This document shows positions 1 to 29,166 of a stretch of DNA of 64,000 nt, piece by piece. The translations under genes were made by a program, and so were the position numbers. Under the pieces are notes generated by a model, which searched no databases, was not told the origin of the DNA, and worked only from the letters and a program-made list of their open reading frames with translations. Position 1 is the first letter of the stretch. Each line of letters begins with the position of its first letter. This stretch comes from Cristatella mucedo (Eukaryota > Bryozoa > Phylactolaemata > Cristatellidae), in assembly GCA_009760855.2 (NCBI GenBank), contig WPIO01000008.1, positions 8,658,501 to 8,722,500 on the forward strand, in the 5' to 3' direction.

Positions 1-2193
1 TGGCTTTTCTACTGCTGCATGAACGAGACTGTAGAGTAAGTTGACATATATTTTTATTTTTGTACTTTTACTGATGACTAATAAGTTGCTATGTGTAAAT
101 CTAGACTAGAAAGCGTAGCGAGCTTGTTCAGCTAATTGAAGCTTTGGCATTTGTAACATGCATATATTGTGCGTACATGCATTAGGTCTTGCTAACTAAC
201 GACAATACAATCGTGTTTAGGTGTTCTACCGAGCTGTACCGGCTGTAACGAATGCGTTGGAGGTGCCAACTGTACTACACGTAAGTTTCTCTGGCAGCGT
301 ATGTATTGACAAGTGATCGGCATGGTTTATGTGAACTTCGATGAATGTAACTAGTCGTGGTCACGCCATCTTTCTTGCATTTTTCGATCAGTTCGGACGC
401 ACTTGTGCAAATGCAACCCTTGCCCTACCAAAACGGACATATGCATCAACGGAGTTTTTGGAAGAACTGTCAGGAGATGCGTCACGGCACCTTCCACTGC
501 GTCAGACAAGTTCACTCTGATGTTTGAAGACAACTTCTCAACGCCGCCATATGGACTCGAGGTGTACGCATCGTCTGCGGCCGACGACGGTGCATCCCGA
601 GCGGTCACTGTTGATGCACCTCTAGAGAGTTACTCGGAGTCAGCTCTGATTCCTCCTGGAGTGGTTCATAAGTAAGCGAGCATCGTGTGATCCTGCGGAT
701 GCCTAAATATTTGAGGTAAATGAAACAGAACGTTTTGCCCATCAACGAGTGCTTGCGAAACCTCGTCAATGATCAATGTTACAGGTTCATCGTAGATGTA
801 TCCCTTAAGCACACAACCACTGGTAAGCAAAACTTTGGGATTCGAGTTCGCGAAACCAACGGCAAGTTTATAAACGTTTACTGCATAAATAGAGCTACTT
901 ACTCTGCAGACGGCTGGCTTGCACTACCGGATAATGTAGCAGGTAAGCCTTGACAGCACTTCCAGCTACACAAGCACATACAAGAAAAATCCTGCTTACT
1001 CATTCTGAGTCGATTTCATGGCCATCTGCATGCACCTAGAAGTGTCTTTGCTTTTCTAATCGCCTTTCGTTTGTCCGATAGGTAAAATCTTCATGGTACT
1101 GTCTTACTCACCCATATTCAGCGCCAGCCAGTTCGCTGTGGTTGCCATCACCGACAGCACCGTCGTAGACATACATCTCGTTGCGGCCAGCGAGGATATC
1201 CCCAGTACAGGACCCAATACTGTCATTCGAGTGAATCTCAATGCCTGGCAGACGTATCAAGTCAAGTCGGCATTAAACGATATGTCAGGCACGGTAATTT
1301 CATCCAACAACCCCATTCACGTCTACAGTGGTGAGTCTCGCGGCTGGGTTGGACCGAGTCCGCTTAACCCTGACTACGACCCAAATTTCCCAGCCGGCTC
1401 AAAGTCTCGCGATAATCTTATACTGGAGTGCCCCAGCGCGGACACTTGGGGCTACGCGTATGCCATCGTTCCACTCTCGCGAGCGCACCTCGGCTACGAC
1501 TATACGGAGGAAGCCGCGAGGATCGCTGGCACGGTGCCCACAACCTGCACACTGTACGCGACCGTTGATGCCAAGCTTACATTCACACAGCAAACCATAT
1601 ATGTCAACGCGACTCATAACTACTGGGCTCAATTCTACATGAACGCAAACTACAGCTACTTCCTGTCGTGCGACTCGCCAGTGATGGTGGTCGAGATCAC
1701 CGACAGTGCCATTCCGAAGTTCAGTCTGATCAACGACCCATCATTTATATTCGTACCCTCAGTTGAGTCGTACACCAACTTCTATCACTTCGTGCCGCCA
1801 GTGTACAGCGTCACGAGCGCCCCCTACCAGTACACCGTCATGCGATTGATAGCCTCGGATGTCGACTACCCAGATATTCAAGTCAACGACGAGGCTCTTC
1901 CAAACTCGGACAGTTCAGTGATGAAACCGTGGACTCGAATCTACGTGCCCGGTGCAGGAAGCTCGCCCAACCATCCAGTGCTGTACGGTGCAATATTCAG
2001 GATAAGCAGCAGCAACTCGACAGCCGTCAGTCATCCCGATATGAATGCCAAGTTCGGCTGCATAGTTGAAGGCTACGACAACCGAGAGAGCTACGGCATA
2101 GCTTTGGGAGCTAGCCTCAAGTCCTTGCGTACCGTCGTTTCGTCAGTCCTGGCAGAGGATACATCCGCTCCAGTCGTGGCCACTATTGCTTAG
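1..2193 (+). CDS. Gene A: 3' part of a secreted IgGFc-binding-domain protein (5' end outside window)
   Basis: Exons read as about 1-35, 221 or 234-280, 392-671, 785-942 and 1082-2193 (stop TAG). Donors are GTAAG-type. From 392 onward the phases join cleanly (2, then 1). The upstream exons encode Cys-rich text (TGCNEC, then LCKCNPCP). The rest matches the N-terminal domain of IgG Fc-binding protein (FCGBP family). Landmarks are FTLMFEDNF near its start, YSADGWLALPDNVAG in the 158-nt exon, then IHVYSGESRGW and SADTWGYAYAIVPLSR in the last exon. The product is probably extracellular, since gene B has a signal peptide and the same layout. The junction between the first two exons is uncertain: with the natural acceptor at 221 the phase does not match a Cys-containing reading of 1-35, while acceptor 234 does. 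I infer a mucus, matrix or adhesive role from the family. Binding of IgG is not implied. Confidence 0.85.
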
Positions 2194-2349
2194 AGCATAG
2201 GTCCGCGATTGCTTAGTGGCTGGGCTTGGTTTCGTGGGGCGTCATTTTTGTCAATGAAAACTGGCTACGTTTCAAATACAAATTTTTACCAGTTTAAAGT
2301 GAGTTAGCAAGCTTAGGGCCAAACCTAGAATGGCGGCATTTCAATTCAC

Positions 2350-2355
2350 AATAAA
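2350..2355 (+). terminator. Polyadenylation signal AATAAA of gene A
   Basis: AATAAA lies about 157 bp after the gene A stop codon, a normal distance for a 3' UTR. Confidence 0.6.
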
Positions 2356-2867
2356 AAATAGGCAAACTCACTTAATTGCGCTAATACAACCAGCTGCTTG
2401 ATGTGGCGCTCACCATTTTTAGCTATACCGCGAGTTGTCGTCGTGCATTATTCGGAGGTCAGGCGCGTTGAGGGCGAGTTGACGAGCACAGCCTAGTTAC
2501 TCCACTGTAATTGTTCGGGCTCATTGTTATCCGTAGCATGATCTAGCAAGAGATATGGCTCTTCCCGCCTCTAGCAATGCGACTTTAGTGGGTCTAGAAT
2601 TTCCTATCGACGACTTACGCTGAGCTAACTTGGCTAGCTTAAAATATGTGTAGGGCTGACCAAAACGGCATGCCATCAAGACTGCTGCGTCTGTGAAACC
2701 ATTTAGGACAGTAGTGAAAAGCAAGGAGTGAGTGCTTCATCAAGCTACGAGTCGCAATTTAAATACCAAGCATATACATAGATTGCTGACCTTACGGATT
2801 TAGGATTGAAAGATATAGCGAAGCTCAAGAAAATTACTCCAGCACATTGTGAATCGAAATCCTGCAA

Positions 2868-2869
<2 letters not shown>

Positions 2870-2961
<92 letters not shown>
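2870..2961. repeat. (CA)n microsatellite running into (TA)n
   Basis: About 38 CA units are followed by about 7 TA units. Open frames through it (poly Thr-His, poly Cys-Val) are artefacts of the dinucleotide. Confidence 0.97.
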
Positions 2962-3289
2962 CTAATAGATGTATTGCAACGTAAAAATATAGGCAGCGGA
3001 GAAATATTTAGTTAGTAAACCTACTATATGTTGCTACTTTACGAGAATTAATTGAAATAACAGAATTCCCACAATTTCATCGTCGAACATGCGGGTGCGA
3101 GAGGCGTAAATGTTAAATGATCAGCTTTAAAGCATAGCGTAATCAAATTAGCAGCATTTGAATGCATCTGTTTTCACTAGTTCGTCAGTAGGAGGCTTTA
3201 TTCGCAGAGAGTAGCGGGAAACCAAGACGCACTTTGCGAAATCTCCCACAGCCGGTATTACCGGGACTGGCGTCGCACGCCCCGTCTCA

Positions 3290-3290
<1 letters not shown>

Positions 3291-3336
<46 letters not shown>

Positions 3337-3420
3337 TGTCTGTATTGTCTTCATCTCCCTTCCATCTCTATCTGCACCCCCTCTCTCTCTTTCTCTCTCT
3401 CTCTCTTTTTCTTCTCACTA
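3291..3420. repeat. (CT)n microsatellite and CT-rich tract
   Basis: A pure CT run at about 3291-3333 is followed by an interrupted CT-rich tract to about 3420. Confidence 0.95.
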
Positions 3421-3992
3421 CCAATCCCTCCCGCTCTCTCCTTAAGCTCCTACTTCCTACACATTTATCTTTCAACATTAATCCTCACGCTTTCTTCCTT
3501 ATAAGGCACTAAGGTCTCTATACATCTCTGTCTCTGAATGTCGTCTTTCCACTACTGTGTGGAACTTTAGACGAATGGCGCAAACGTTTGTAATTATAGT
3601 GAATTATTATATTATTATTATAGTGAAAATGATTAAAATTAATAGGATGCAACTTATTCAGAGGGACGGAAGAGTGCAAGGTTATTTTCTCATTCACCCT
3701 AATAACCTTTGTAATGAAATATACAGAGTAAGCAGTAGTAACCAGAAAGGTAAACATTCCAAAATTTTGTTGCTCCTAAAAAAATATTTATACATAATGC
3801 GTATTGCAAGGTCAACGTATTCTTTGGTAGGCAGCTGACGGCCATACTGTCGGCAGTAACTGATTATACTTAATTTATTTTAACATAGCTTAGTGATGTT
3901 CGTCATATCGGTATCATAAGCATATTACAGGAATTTGGTCACGTAGCCCCTTGTCGTATTGTTCTTTTACCTGCGAAATTTCTAAAAACTGC

Positions 3993-4175
3993 AAGGGCCA
4001 AGGAGGATAGCCCAGGAGGTAAGGTGCTCACTCTTCACGACCACCGAGGTCGCGGGTTCTAATTCTAAAGTATGTGATCCTATATCCCAACTGCAGCGGC
4101 GGTGAGAACCGTTAAGGCTCTTTCGCCGGTAGAAAAATGAGGCCGTTAAATCAGCTGATACTAACATTATTAATA
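3993..4175 (+). mobile_element. tRNA-derived SINE, family 2
   Basis: The head has a pol III B-box-like stretch (GGTCGCGGGTTCTAATTC). The body has GGCGGTGAGAACCGTTAAGG and the tail ends in GTTAAATCAGCTGATAC. The same head-body-tail order recurs at about 16.0, 43.3, 51.0, 54.8, 55.0 and 63.1 kb, which defines the family. It is distinct from SINE family 1 because it lacks the LINE-like tail. Confidence 0.75.
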
Positions 4176-4250
4176 CAGAGTTTCAAGCACTTAACCTTGC
4201 TTTAAAACTACGACCAGTAAACAAATATTAAGAAAGCCCCTTAGTCTAAT

Positions 4251-4324
4251 AGCCAGATACAAAGAATTCTACTCGAACAATTCTAACAGCCAGATACAAA
4301 GAATTCTACTCCAACACCACACGG
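4251..4324. repeat. Tandem duplication, 37-bp period, two copies
   Basis: AGCCAGATACAAAGAATTCT begins at 4251 and again at 4288, with near-identical downstream bases. Confidence 0.85.
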
Positions 4325-6263
4325 TTCGTATACACCAAAACTCACCCAGTCTGCACCCAAACAGATGACGGAATCGGTACATATGTGCACACATATAAAT
4401 GATGAGTGAAATTTCACTCCGCTCGGATATTATTTTCCAAGTATGCGTATCCTCACCACAGCTTTAAAGAAGAAGATTAACTTCCAATCATATCAAATCA
4501 TCATATGGTCATTGGATTGTGCTCGTTAGCAAACCACTTAGTACTAGTAAGTCATTTGAGAATTCTTGAACTTGCACTAATCAATAAAGTCGGGAGGACC
4601 TCGAAAAGCCAATTGAAGATTTTTTTAAGTAATCTAAGGAAATCTGGCGCTCATGCAGCATCACTATCGTCAAGTACAACGATCGCCACCATTTTGATCT
4701 TAGGTTTAGCTTCGTTCGTAGGCAATATGGAAACCATCGCATTAGTATCTACTGTGATGTGGATAGCTACTTTGGTCCTGGACATTCATACGCTCTTTTT
4801 TTATTAAGCCTTCATTCCCCCGAGAAATTCCAGGACGCTCGAACAAGCGGTCCGGACCTATCTCTATACTATTTCATACAAGCTCCACCCGTAGCTCTAT
4901 AATTGAATTTAAGCATTCTTCATAGATATTCGTAATGGGGACATTAGGAAATCGCAGGAAGTACCACAGAGAACAAGGAAATATCAATATAGCCTTTGCT
5001 GGCTTTTTGACAAATGTTAGTTGTTGGCGCTCAGAATAATTCATTAATACTAACTGCCAGTTCGCACGCACTCAATCACGTGTGCGCACTTTCGAAAATG
5101 TAGTTCACACTTGTTAGCGAGTGAATGTAAACAAGGGTATCGTCTCGTGACTCTTAGCGAGCCAAGATTCGACAGATATGGTGATATCAGCAATGGCCAG
5201 ATGGCTTTGATGCTTAGCTGAAAAAATATGGCGGTTCTTAGGTCTTTCTCTAATGCAATTCTTAGCATCGCTTTCCACAGGCAAATGTTAGCGTACATAA
5301 TTAAGTCTTTTAGGGCTTCCACAGATCCGAGTGCTTTGAGAGTGGTCTTGAAAACTCTGTGCAGTAACAACAACTTGGTCAACATGGCTTTACGGAGCTA
5401 TCGCTGGTTTAGCATCGAAATAAGAACCGTCCGAAGTTTCTACTTGCACGTGCATGCAATCAAAATATTTTGTGCTGAAGCGACCTCTCATTCATCGACA
5501 ATTCTTAAAATTTGAGTGTAGATATCAATTTTAATAAAGCGAGCGTGCAAATCATCAATTTGTGCCCAAGCTCCTTGTGGCTCCTTCGGTCCAACGGCGA
5601 CCAGCTGTGATGGAAAGTCATTGTCCGTAAACTTCGTAACGGAATTTCCTGATGATCCACATTCCGAAGTTCCGTCGCTTAGCTGTTCAAAATTACTCGA
5701 AGCGGTTGCACAGCTCGATTCTTGACGCAAATGCACCGCTGAACTTAGCACGCACGCAGTGATTGAGGATATGCACCTTCGAATTTCGCCTCGGTGACCA
5801 GCTTCGGAGCTGATAGTCGGAGGCTGCCTGCTTGCTTTCTTAGGCGGATCGCTTAGCTGGAAGTTGAAGAACCACCCTCAGTCGACTAGAGGGAAGGTCA
5901 AGGTCAATGAAGTGAAGGCGTGGCTACTGTTGCCTTTCAGGCACTCTTCCGCTTAGCACTGCGTAGATTTAAAAGTCTGCCACGGAGCATTTTAACTTGG
6001 CTCAAGCCATTTGCAGTCCGCTCAACAACTAGAGAATGCAACCGAACACGTCGCGCCAACATGTTCAAATTTCCACGCGGCTAAACGAGCGATAAGTAAT
6101 TCGTAAGATTAACAAAGCCCCACTCGGATGATTGCTTCAAACTTCAGCTTTCTGGTAACCGCCGCTCGGTGTCGAGAAAAAAATTTGGGAATACCGTCAG
6201 TACTGCCAGGAGGCACCGTGTGCTATTTGCTAACGCCATTTTAGCAGCATGAGTTAAACACGT

Positions 6264-6314
6264 AGCGAGGAGGTGGAGGAGGAGGAGGAGGAGGAGGAGG
6301 AGGAGGAGGAGGAG
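6264..6314. repeat. (GGA)n microsatellite
   Basis: About 15 GGA units. The poly-Leu frame on the minus strand is an artefact. Confidence 0.95.
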
Positions 6315-7149
6315 CCAGCTTGGTGGAGCTGCGTGCTTACTGCTACGGGCGGAAGACTTTCGACAGCATCTAGTGGAATAGTCATGGTTAAATGGTATCA
6401 CGCCTGGGATTGGCTTGCTGAGCGGAACCAGGACTAAACATGTGACCGTGCGACCGACGGCATGCGTGCGTCCTTCTGGAGCGCAGCCGTTAAAATCGTT
6501 TCAAGCGGATAAGTCTTGAAGCAAAGGGAGTTTGGCTAAGGCCCTCAAGGCACGGATGCGATGCGCAAAAACACAGAAGGATCAAGACTGCACGACACGG
6601 ATGACCTGCTTTGTGGGACCATTAATTGGATGATCAGTTTCCACTATCAATGTAGTCTTGCAGGCATCATACCTCAGTACTTGTTATTCAGAAATAAATT
6701 TGCAGTTGGGCACCAGTAGAAGGTATCAGAAATAGTGCCTGCAGTTGGCGTTGCTTGTTATTCTAGAGCTTTTGCCAAGTTCGCCACAATTACCAGCCGC
6801 TTGTATGGAAGAACCTTTTGCTGGCCTACAACAGTACTCTGCTGTAGCTTGGTACATCACAGCATCAAAAACCTGGCACGGTGCTTCGTAGTGATACACA
6901 CAAACAACATGAACTGCATAGCCTAATCGCCAGCTAAACGCTCGCAGCTACGAGAAGATGCGTGTACGTCACCAGTACTCCCTTCTCCGATCTGCATGGT
7001 CTTCGGCAGCTTTGCTTCACATTGAAGGAGTGCTAGCCGTACAGTTTATTTGACACTGCATTCCATACATTAACAGTGACAGGCTCAAGAATCGCTGAGA
7101 GATACCGATACCGACGGCTTATCGTGTCCTACTGAGCTATACAAGTTAA

Positions 7150-7300
7150 TGAAAAATATAGCTCATTTGTATAGCACCCTAACAGAACAGAAAATGTATC
7201 CAGGCGCTGCACATATGCCACGGGGCTCGAGCCCACGATCTCGATAGTAATGGTGAGCACTTTGACCGCGGTTATAAGAGAGGAGCACCTTGCTTACTCG
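7150..7300 (-). mobile_element. tRNA-derived SINE, family 1 (LINE-like tail)
   Basis: Read on the minus strand, the B-box-like GGGCTCGAGCCCCG head element is followed by a diverged copy of the tail AGCGCCTGAATAGAGATTAA ... GGGCGCT seen in the better copies at 33.0 and 60.0 kb. Confidence 0.65.
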
Positions 7301-7549
7301 TTCGTATCGTTCATATTCTCCAGTGGCCGTATGTTGAAATTTCTATTGCAAAGCGACAATAGAAGTCACTAGCTAGCGTCGACCTGCTGCAATGTTTTCA
7401 CATCCACTGCTGCACGAGCTCGCCGTTGAATCTGCACCACACTGCGTGCCAGCTTGCAGATCGTCCGGCGAAGGCGACACAGCAGCACCATTTTTGCGGT
7501 TTAGAAGAAGAGCTACCATTGAAGAGCGAGATTGAATAAAGTCGATGCG
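7301..7549. other. Unassigned sequence with one small minus-strand ORF
   Basis: A short minus-strand ORF beginning MVLLCRLRRTICKLARSVVQ ends with a possible CAG/GT donor near 7390. It has no partner exon that I can join. It could be a first exon or chance. Confidence 0.2.
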
Positions 7550-7975
7550 ATACTTGATCGGGAACTAGTACAGGTCGGCGAGAAGTGCTGCGATGTGGCA
7601 ACTATAACGCTCATGGCTGGCAAGCCCGGCCACAGTTTTTCACCAACTGTTAGTGCCTGATTGCATATGCAGGTATACCTGCAAGCAATGAGTTACAGAA
7701 GATAGCATGTCGCGAATAAATGGGCTAATTTGGATTTGGAATAACTGTAAAGGCAGGTCTGAATTTCCCCAGTGTTACACAGCCGCAGTTAGGCAAGCTT
7801 GACTATGGAACTGAGGATCTTGTCAAATGAGAGGTCATTTTGGAAAAGGAAGCCTAGATTTCGTGCAGTCTCTACAGAGATATCCTGACAGAGCCGTTCT
7901 TGAGCGTTGAGCTTTTTAATTTTTGAGTCACACTAGTTTTTCCATAAGCAGCAAGTTGGTTTAATTGTCATTCAC
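7550..7975 (-). mobile_element. L2/CR1-like LINE (family 1), decayed internal fragment
   Basis: It aligns by eye with the minus-strand copies at 20.7 and 53.3 kb: the LPVKQRIDFK, ARLVCRERR and DFCNSLLAGLP region and the upstream VESARNLGVIFQSD region. There are many indels and no intact frame. It abuts an oppositely oriented copy starting at about 8088. Confidence 0.65.
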
Positions 7976-8087
7976 CTTGCAACACCTTGCTACCATTCAT
8001 GTGTGAATGTCTGACGGATCCACGGAGCAAGGGAATTGAGGAAGTTTGACGAGCTTGAAGGCTGGGATCAAAGCATAGGCACAGGTA

Positions 8088-9050
8088 CGTGTGATTAAGA
8101 AATTGGAAAGGCTAACGCTGAAAATTGACTCTTCCAGCATATGTCCTGTTGAATCAGCTCGAAATCTAGGTGTCATGTTCCAAAGTGACCTCTCATTAGA
8201 CGACCACATCAGCTCCACAATCAAGTCTGCATACGTTCAGATACATAACATTGCTAAAATTTGGGGTTGTTTAGATAATGATCCACATAAAATTGCTAAA
8301 ATTTGGGGTTGTTTAGATAATGATACCACTCTAAGTTGGTCCATGCATTGTGACATCCCGTCTTGACTTCTGCAACTCACTGCTTGCTGGCCTACCAGCA
8401 TGTGCACTCAGGCGATTACAGCTGGTGCAAAACTCCGTAGCTAGGCTTGTCTGCCATGAGCATCACAGTTGCCACATTACTCCACTTCTCGCCGACCAGC
8501 ACTGGCTACCAGTCAAGCAACGGATCGACTTCAAGGTTTTTTCGCTCACTTTTAGGTCACTTCGTTCTTTGGCTCGAGCCTATCTTTCAGATCTATCCCC
8601 CCACCAGGCCAAGCGTCGTACCACCCGCTTTTCGGAATCAAACAGTTTACCAATACCTTGTACAAACCTCAAATCCTTTGGAGACCATGCATTTAGTTCG
8701 TATGCTCCCAAAGCCTGGAACACACTCCCAACTTGCGTCAGAACATCCCCTGACTTGACCACATTTAAAAAGAACTTAAAAGCACACCTATTTCGGATAG
8801 CATTTAGTGGGTCCCTGTGATTCGTCCTTGATGTGCTTATGCGTGCTGACACTGTGCATGCTGCCACCAACCACATTTGCATGCTAACCCTGTGCGTGTC
8901 ACCCCTAACCATGTTATTCATGTTGTTTATCAAGCAGGACATTACTCACCATTCAATCGCGTTTCCCTTTGCAGCAAATGTAAAGCCCCTAGAAAGAGAT
9001 TGAGTTCTCTGAGGGCGCTTTATCAAGTGCATTATTATTATTATTAATAT
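8088..9050 (+). mobile_element. L2/CR1-like LINE (family 1), 5'-truncated copy with 3' tail
   Basis: It encodes the C-terminal part of the reverse transcriptase ORF. The markers in order are VESARNLGVMFQSDLSLDDH, LDFCNSLLAGLPACALRRLQ, WLPVKQRIDFKV and FGDHAFSSYAPKAWNTLP. The 3' UTR ends in AAAGCCCCTAGAAAGAGATT ... GAGGGCGCTTTATCAAGT and an ATT-repeat terminus. A 42-bp in-frame tandem duplication (starts 8251 and 8293) repeats IAKIWGCLDND. It is a dead copy. Confidence 0.85.
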
Positions 9051-9536
9051 ATACGGTACGGACATATGTCATCTGACAGGAGTGAAAGCTCAGATTATGC
9101 TTAGCGATTACATTGCAAGATCTTTCATTGGACACTGCAAGCGGTTGTGATAGCAATGAAGGCTCTACTGTCACTACGAGGCTCTGCTCAATCAGCTTAT
9201 TTGTTTTACAAATTGTGAAAAGAAGCGGATCAAGCAAAAGCCTTTGGTAAACCCGTGCTTAGGTGGTTTTTCGGATGATTGTTGCAACTTAAAATCAATG
9301 CTCTGGAGTCTTCCGTTGAAATAGGACCTAAGCGGTTGCAGTCTGGTGACAGCGATTCCCAGGTAAGATGAAATGCGCTCGAGAAGGCCTTGATGATCTA
9401 TGCTATATATTTCTACCGAAAGATTAAGCAGAACAGACAGACAGAAAATAGCGTAATAGGATATTTAAAGGCGAGCTATATGTCCCTTGGACAGGTTTAA
9501 TTACTTCCGTAGTGCGACATATCCTCAGCGAGCAGC

Positions 9537-10620
<1,084 letters not shown>

Positions 10621-12319
10621 CGAAGCGCAGCTATCGCACTCAGTTCCAAATGGGCTGCTAGCGAGAGGCAATCGCGTCTTGCTGATAAGGTACTTGGGCT
10701 ATGCAATTAGATAAACCTTAATTCTGATAGCTCAAAACTTCGAATGAAAAAGACGTGAGCCTCAGGACTAAGCGTAACAAATGGCGAGAAGAGAGTTTAG
10801 AATTCCGACATGCCATTCCTTTTTTACTCTCGCCCGTAACTGCGATGCCGATGCTGAGTCATCCTTGGTTTCAAAAGCTTGAAGGTCACCACTGACTGAC
10901 AACTACACATCCCGTCAGCGGACCAATTTAAAAGAAAGTCAAGCTCCTCGACAAATCTTCTAGATCTATGTTTATATTAATATATGTGCGCATGCAGGTT
11001 GATTTATTTCTAGATATCATCAAGCGCTTGCAAAAATTGAAGCTCATGCAAATTGCCTAAAAAGTGACTTGGTTCTCTAGATAGCTATTCAATATATTGA
11101 TTGTTATAACTATGATGCTAAAATGTAGCCAATTGATAACAAGCAGTAAATATTTTTAAATTCAGCAAAAGATAAGACACAGTAGCTGCATACAATATTT
11201 TGATGTTATCTCCCAGTCTTAGCCCTCTACAATAGAGGGCTATGCTTTTAACGGCATCAAATTTATCAACAGAGATTACGCTGATGAATGTAAAATCTGA
11301 GTGAACTGATGCATCATGCTCAGTTCAGCTAGTTATATAGAAGTTTTAGACCGACTGCATTTCTGAAATAAGCTACGAGCAAATGTAATAACCGTGCCTC
11401 TTTCAAATACTTGCATGTACATGTAAATGCGTATTTATGTAAATGCGTATTTGTGGGTGGGCATTTGAAGTTATTTTACTGAAAATGTCCTAAGGTATTA
11501 ATAAACGGCCGACGTTACGCTGGAGATTATTTTAGACGGCTCTGAAAGCGTGGACCACTATAATTGCTCATATTTCATCTCTTATTTTAGCATCATTATG
11601 GTAAGTCTGGTACCAGGTATAGCAGAAGTGAATAGCAAATTCTATTACAAAAAATACAGAATCTAATCTACTGCTATGCAAGGCTGACAATCAGGCCGCT
11701 ACAGCGATGGTCTTTATAATTAATTTAAAGAAATTTTCTCCTCAAAAGTATCAGTATTATCGATTAAAATGTCTCCGAATAAAAAAAGTCTCTGTGGAAA
11801 TTAAACAGTCTCTTTAGAGACTACTTCATCTCAAAGGTACTTCGAGCTTCTCAGCTACAACATTTTCAAGAATCTTTGATAGGTAGGAATGCGTGAGAGC
11901 GGCGATAAATAGCGATGAGACTTTTTTTAGGAATACCGCCGAAATGTTTTTAATGCTTTTTCAATGGTGGCCGACTGAGGTAAATGTTGCTTTATCGAGT
12001 TAGATATTGAGCTAGGACTGAGGTAGTATTTGCTAGAAATATGTACACAAGCATGGACGACTCGTATTTGATTCTGCTGACATTAGAATCTGTTCTTACC
12101 ATGCATTTAAATTTATCGAGTAGAAATCGACCAAGCACGATATGAGAGTGACACATAACCAGAGATGACAAGTTATGATAGCGATAGGTCTCTTTAAATT
12201 ACTATATAGTAATACTTTTCTAATGAAAACAACTTAAATGCATACTATCAGCCGTTAGCAGGTCAGCTTAGTTCACGCTCAGTGAGAGGAATCAAATTAC
12301 GGGTTATGTGTTTGCTAAA
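10621..12319. other. AT-rich intergenic spacer, nothing recognised
   Basis: No ORF, splice chain or repeat copy that I can support. A 16-bp direct repeat (GTAAATGCGTATTT) occurs twice near 11.43 kb. Confidence 0.6.
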
Positions 12320-12325
12320 TTTATT
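12320..12325 (-). terminator. Polyadenylation signal AATAAA of gene B
   Basis: On the minus strand it lies about 114 bp downstream of the gene B stop. Confidence 0.6.
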
Positions 12326-12438
12326 TGCCTCTTCGTTATTCCAAACTCGAGCGTGATATTGGAAGTAATCTTGGCTTAAACATAGCCAGCACCAAACCAA
12401 TCCCGGGGAAGGTGTTTACGGAATTCGTCGATTTCCGC

Positions 12439-28221
<15,783 letters not shown>

Positions 28222-28336
28222 CTTGCTTCGGACGTCTGCGAACAGCAGCAGCAGGGTGTTGAACCTTCTTACGGGCTGTGAGCTACTTCTGCAGCTGCTC
28301 TGCCAGAGAGGCTGAGCTGCTGTGAGAACGAATAAA

Positions 28337-28345
28337 GCTTTTATG
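28337..28345 (-). promoter_or_regulatory. Putative TATA box of gene B
   Basis: CATAAAAGC on the minus strand starts 124 bp before the ATG. A TCTCACAGC initiator-like sequence lies about 30 bp downstream, giving a 5' UTR of about 95 bp. Inferred from spacing only. Confidence 0.4.
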
Positions 28346-29029
28346 CGAGCATAAATTCCTATGCGCCCACATCCTGCCTGCCACTACTCCCAGACATAAC
28401 TCAAGAAGCTGTCCATCGTGCTCGCTCGGTGACCACAATCAGCACCAACCAGACGCAGAGTTTTCAGAGCAATATTCCCAGCCTAGTTACAGTCGAAATT
28501 TAGCGTGTCAGTACGCTCAGAGGACAGTCATTGTGTGGTGACACTTATGAACCGACGTCAGCACCTGCGCTGCTGCTATCTATCGTCGACGGCCGACGCC
28601 CACCCTCTAAGTAAATTTGGGCGTAGTTTGCCGCCAGTAATCCAAGTCTACCTGCCCTGCTGTTTACGGTCGGTCGCTTGTGTGAGATCCGTCCGCCATG
28701 GCTGGCGGATCTCTGGCAACTCTCAATCTCAAGCTCGGCTGACTCTTTAGTCGAAAAGTCAACTAGGCTCGCAGCAGCTTTAGCGCAGCAATCGCTCGGG
28801 ACCAAGTTTCTTTTTCATTATACGCTACGACTTGTAGATGGCTTGAAAATTTCCCCCAGAAAGAGGCTGCGTAAACATACGATCAATGTTTTTCTTAAAA
28901 AGCTGCCGAATCGAATCGAGCCCTGCGCAGCTACAAAACCCTTCAAATCCCTAGAAAGCCCTTCAAAACTTGTGGTCGAAGTTGTAAGGCGGTCCTTCTG
29001 CTGCATTTTCGAAACGACGCCGTCAATCC

Positions 29030-29035
29030 TTTAAT
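29030..29035 (-). terminator. Polyadenylation signal ATTAAA of gene D
   Basis: A variant signal on the minus strand about 130 bp after the gene D stop. It lies about 700 bp before the gene B promoter, a compact head-to-tail arrangement. Confidence 0.5.
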
Positions 29036-29166
29036 TGATAGCATACAGAGGGCCAAACATGTTGTGCGATTTAGAGCTTGCGTAGAGCAGTAGGGGTGCG
29101 GCGCATCATGGTGAGAGGCGGGCCAAGGGTGCTAAGACAGTTACGCCCCCTCCCTTGACAGCTCCG

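Larger units (their letters stand above)
2356..7149. other. Intergenic stretch, no convincing gene
   Basis: This holds microsatellites, one SINE and a short tandem duplication, all listed separately. Two modest minus-strand ORFs (5385-5050 and 5751-5488, about 110 and 87 codons) have no recognisable motif and no supporting splice context. I leave them uncalled. Confidence 0.6.

Noticed and set aside
4505-4807. Plus-strand 100-codon ORF with hydrophobic stretches
   Set aside because: No homologous motif, no splice context and AT-rich composition like its surroundings. Consistent with chance.
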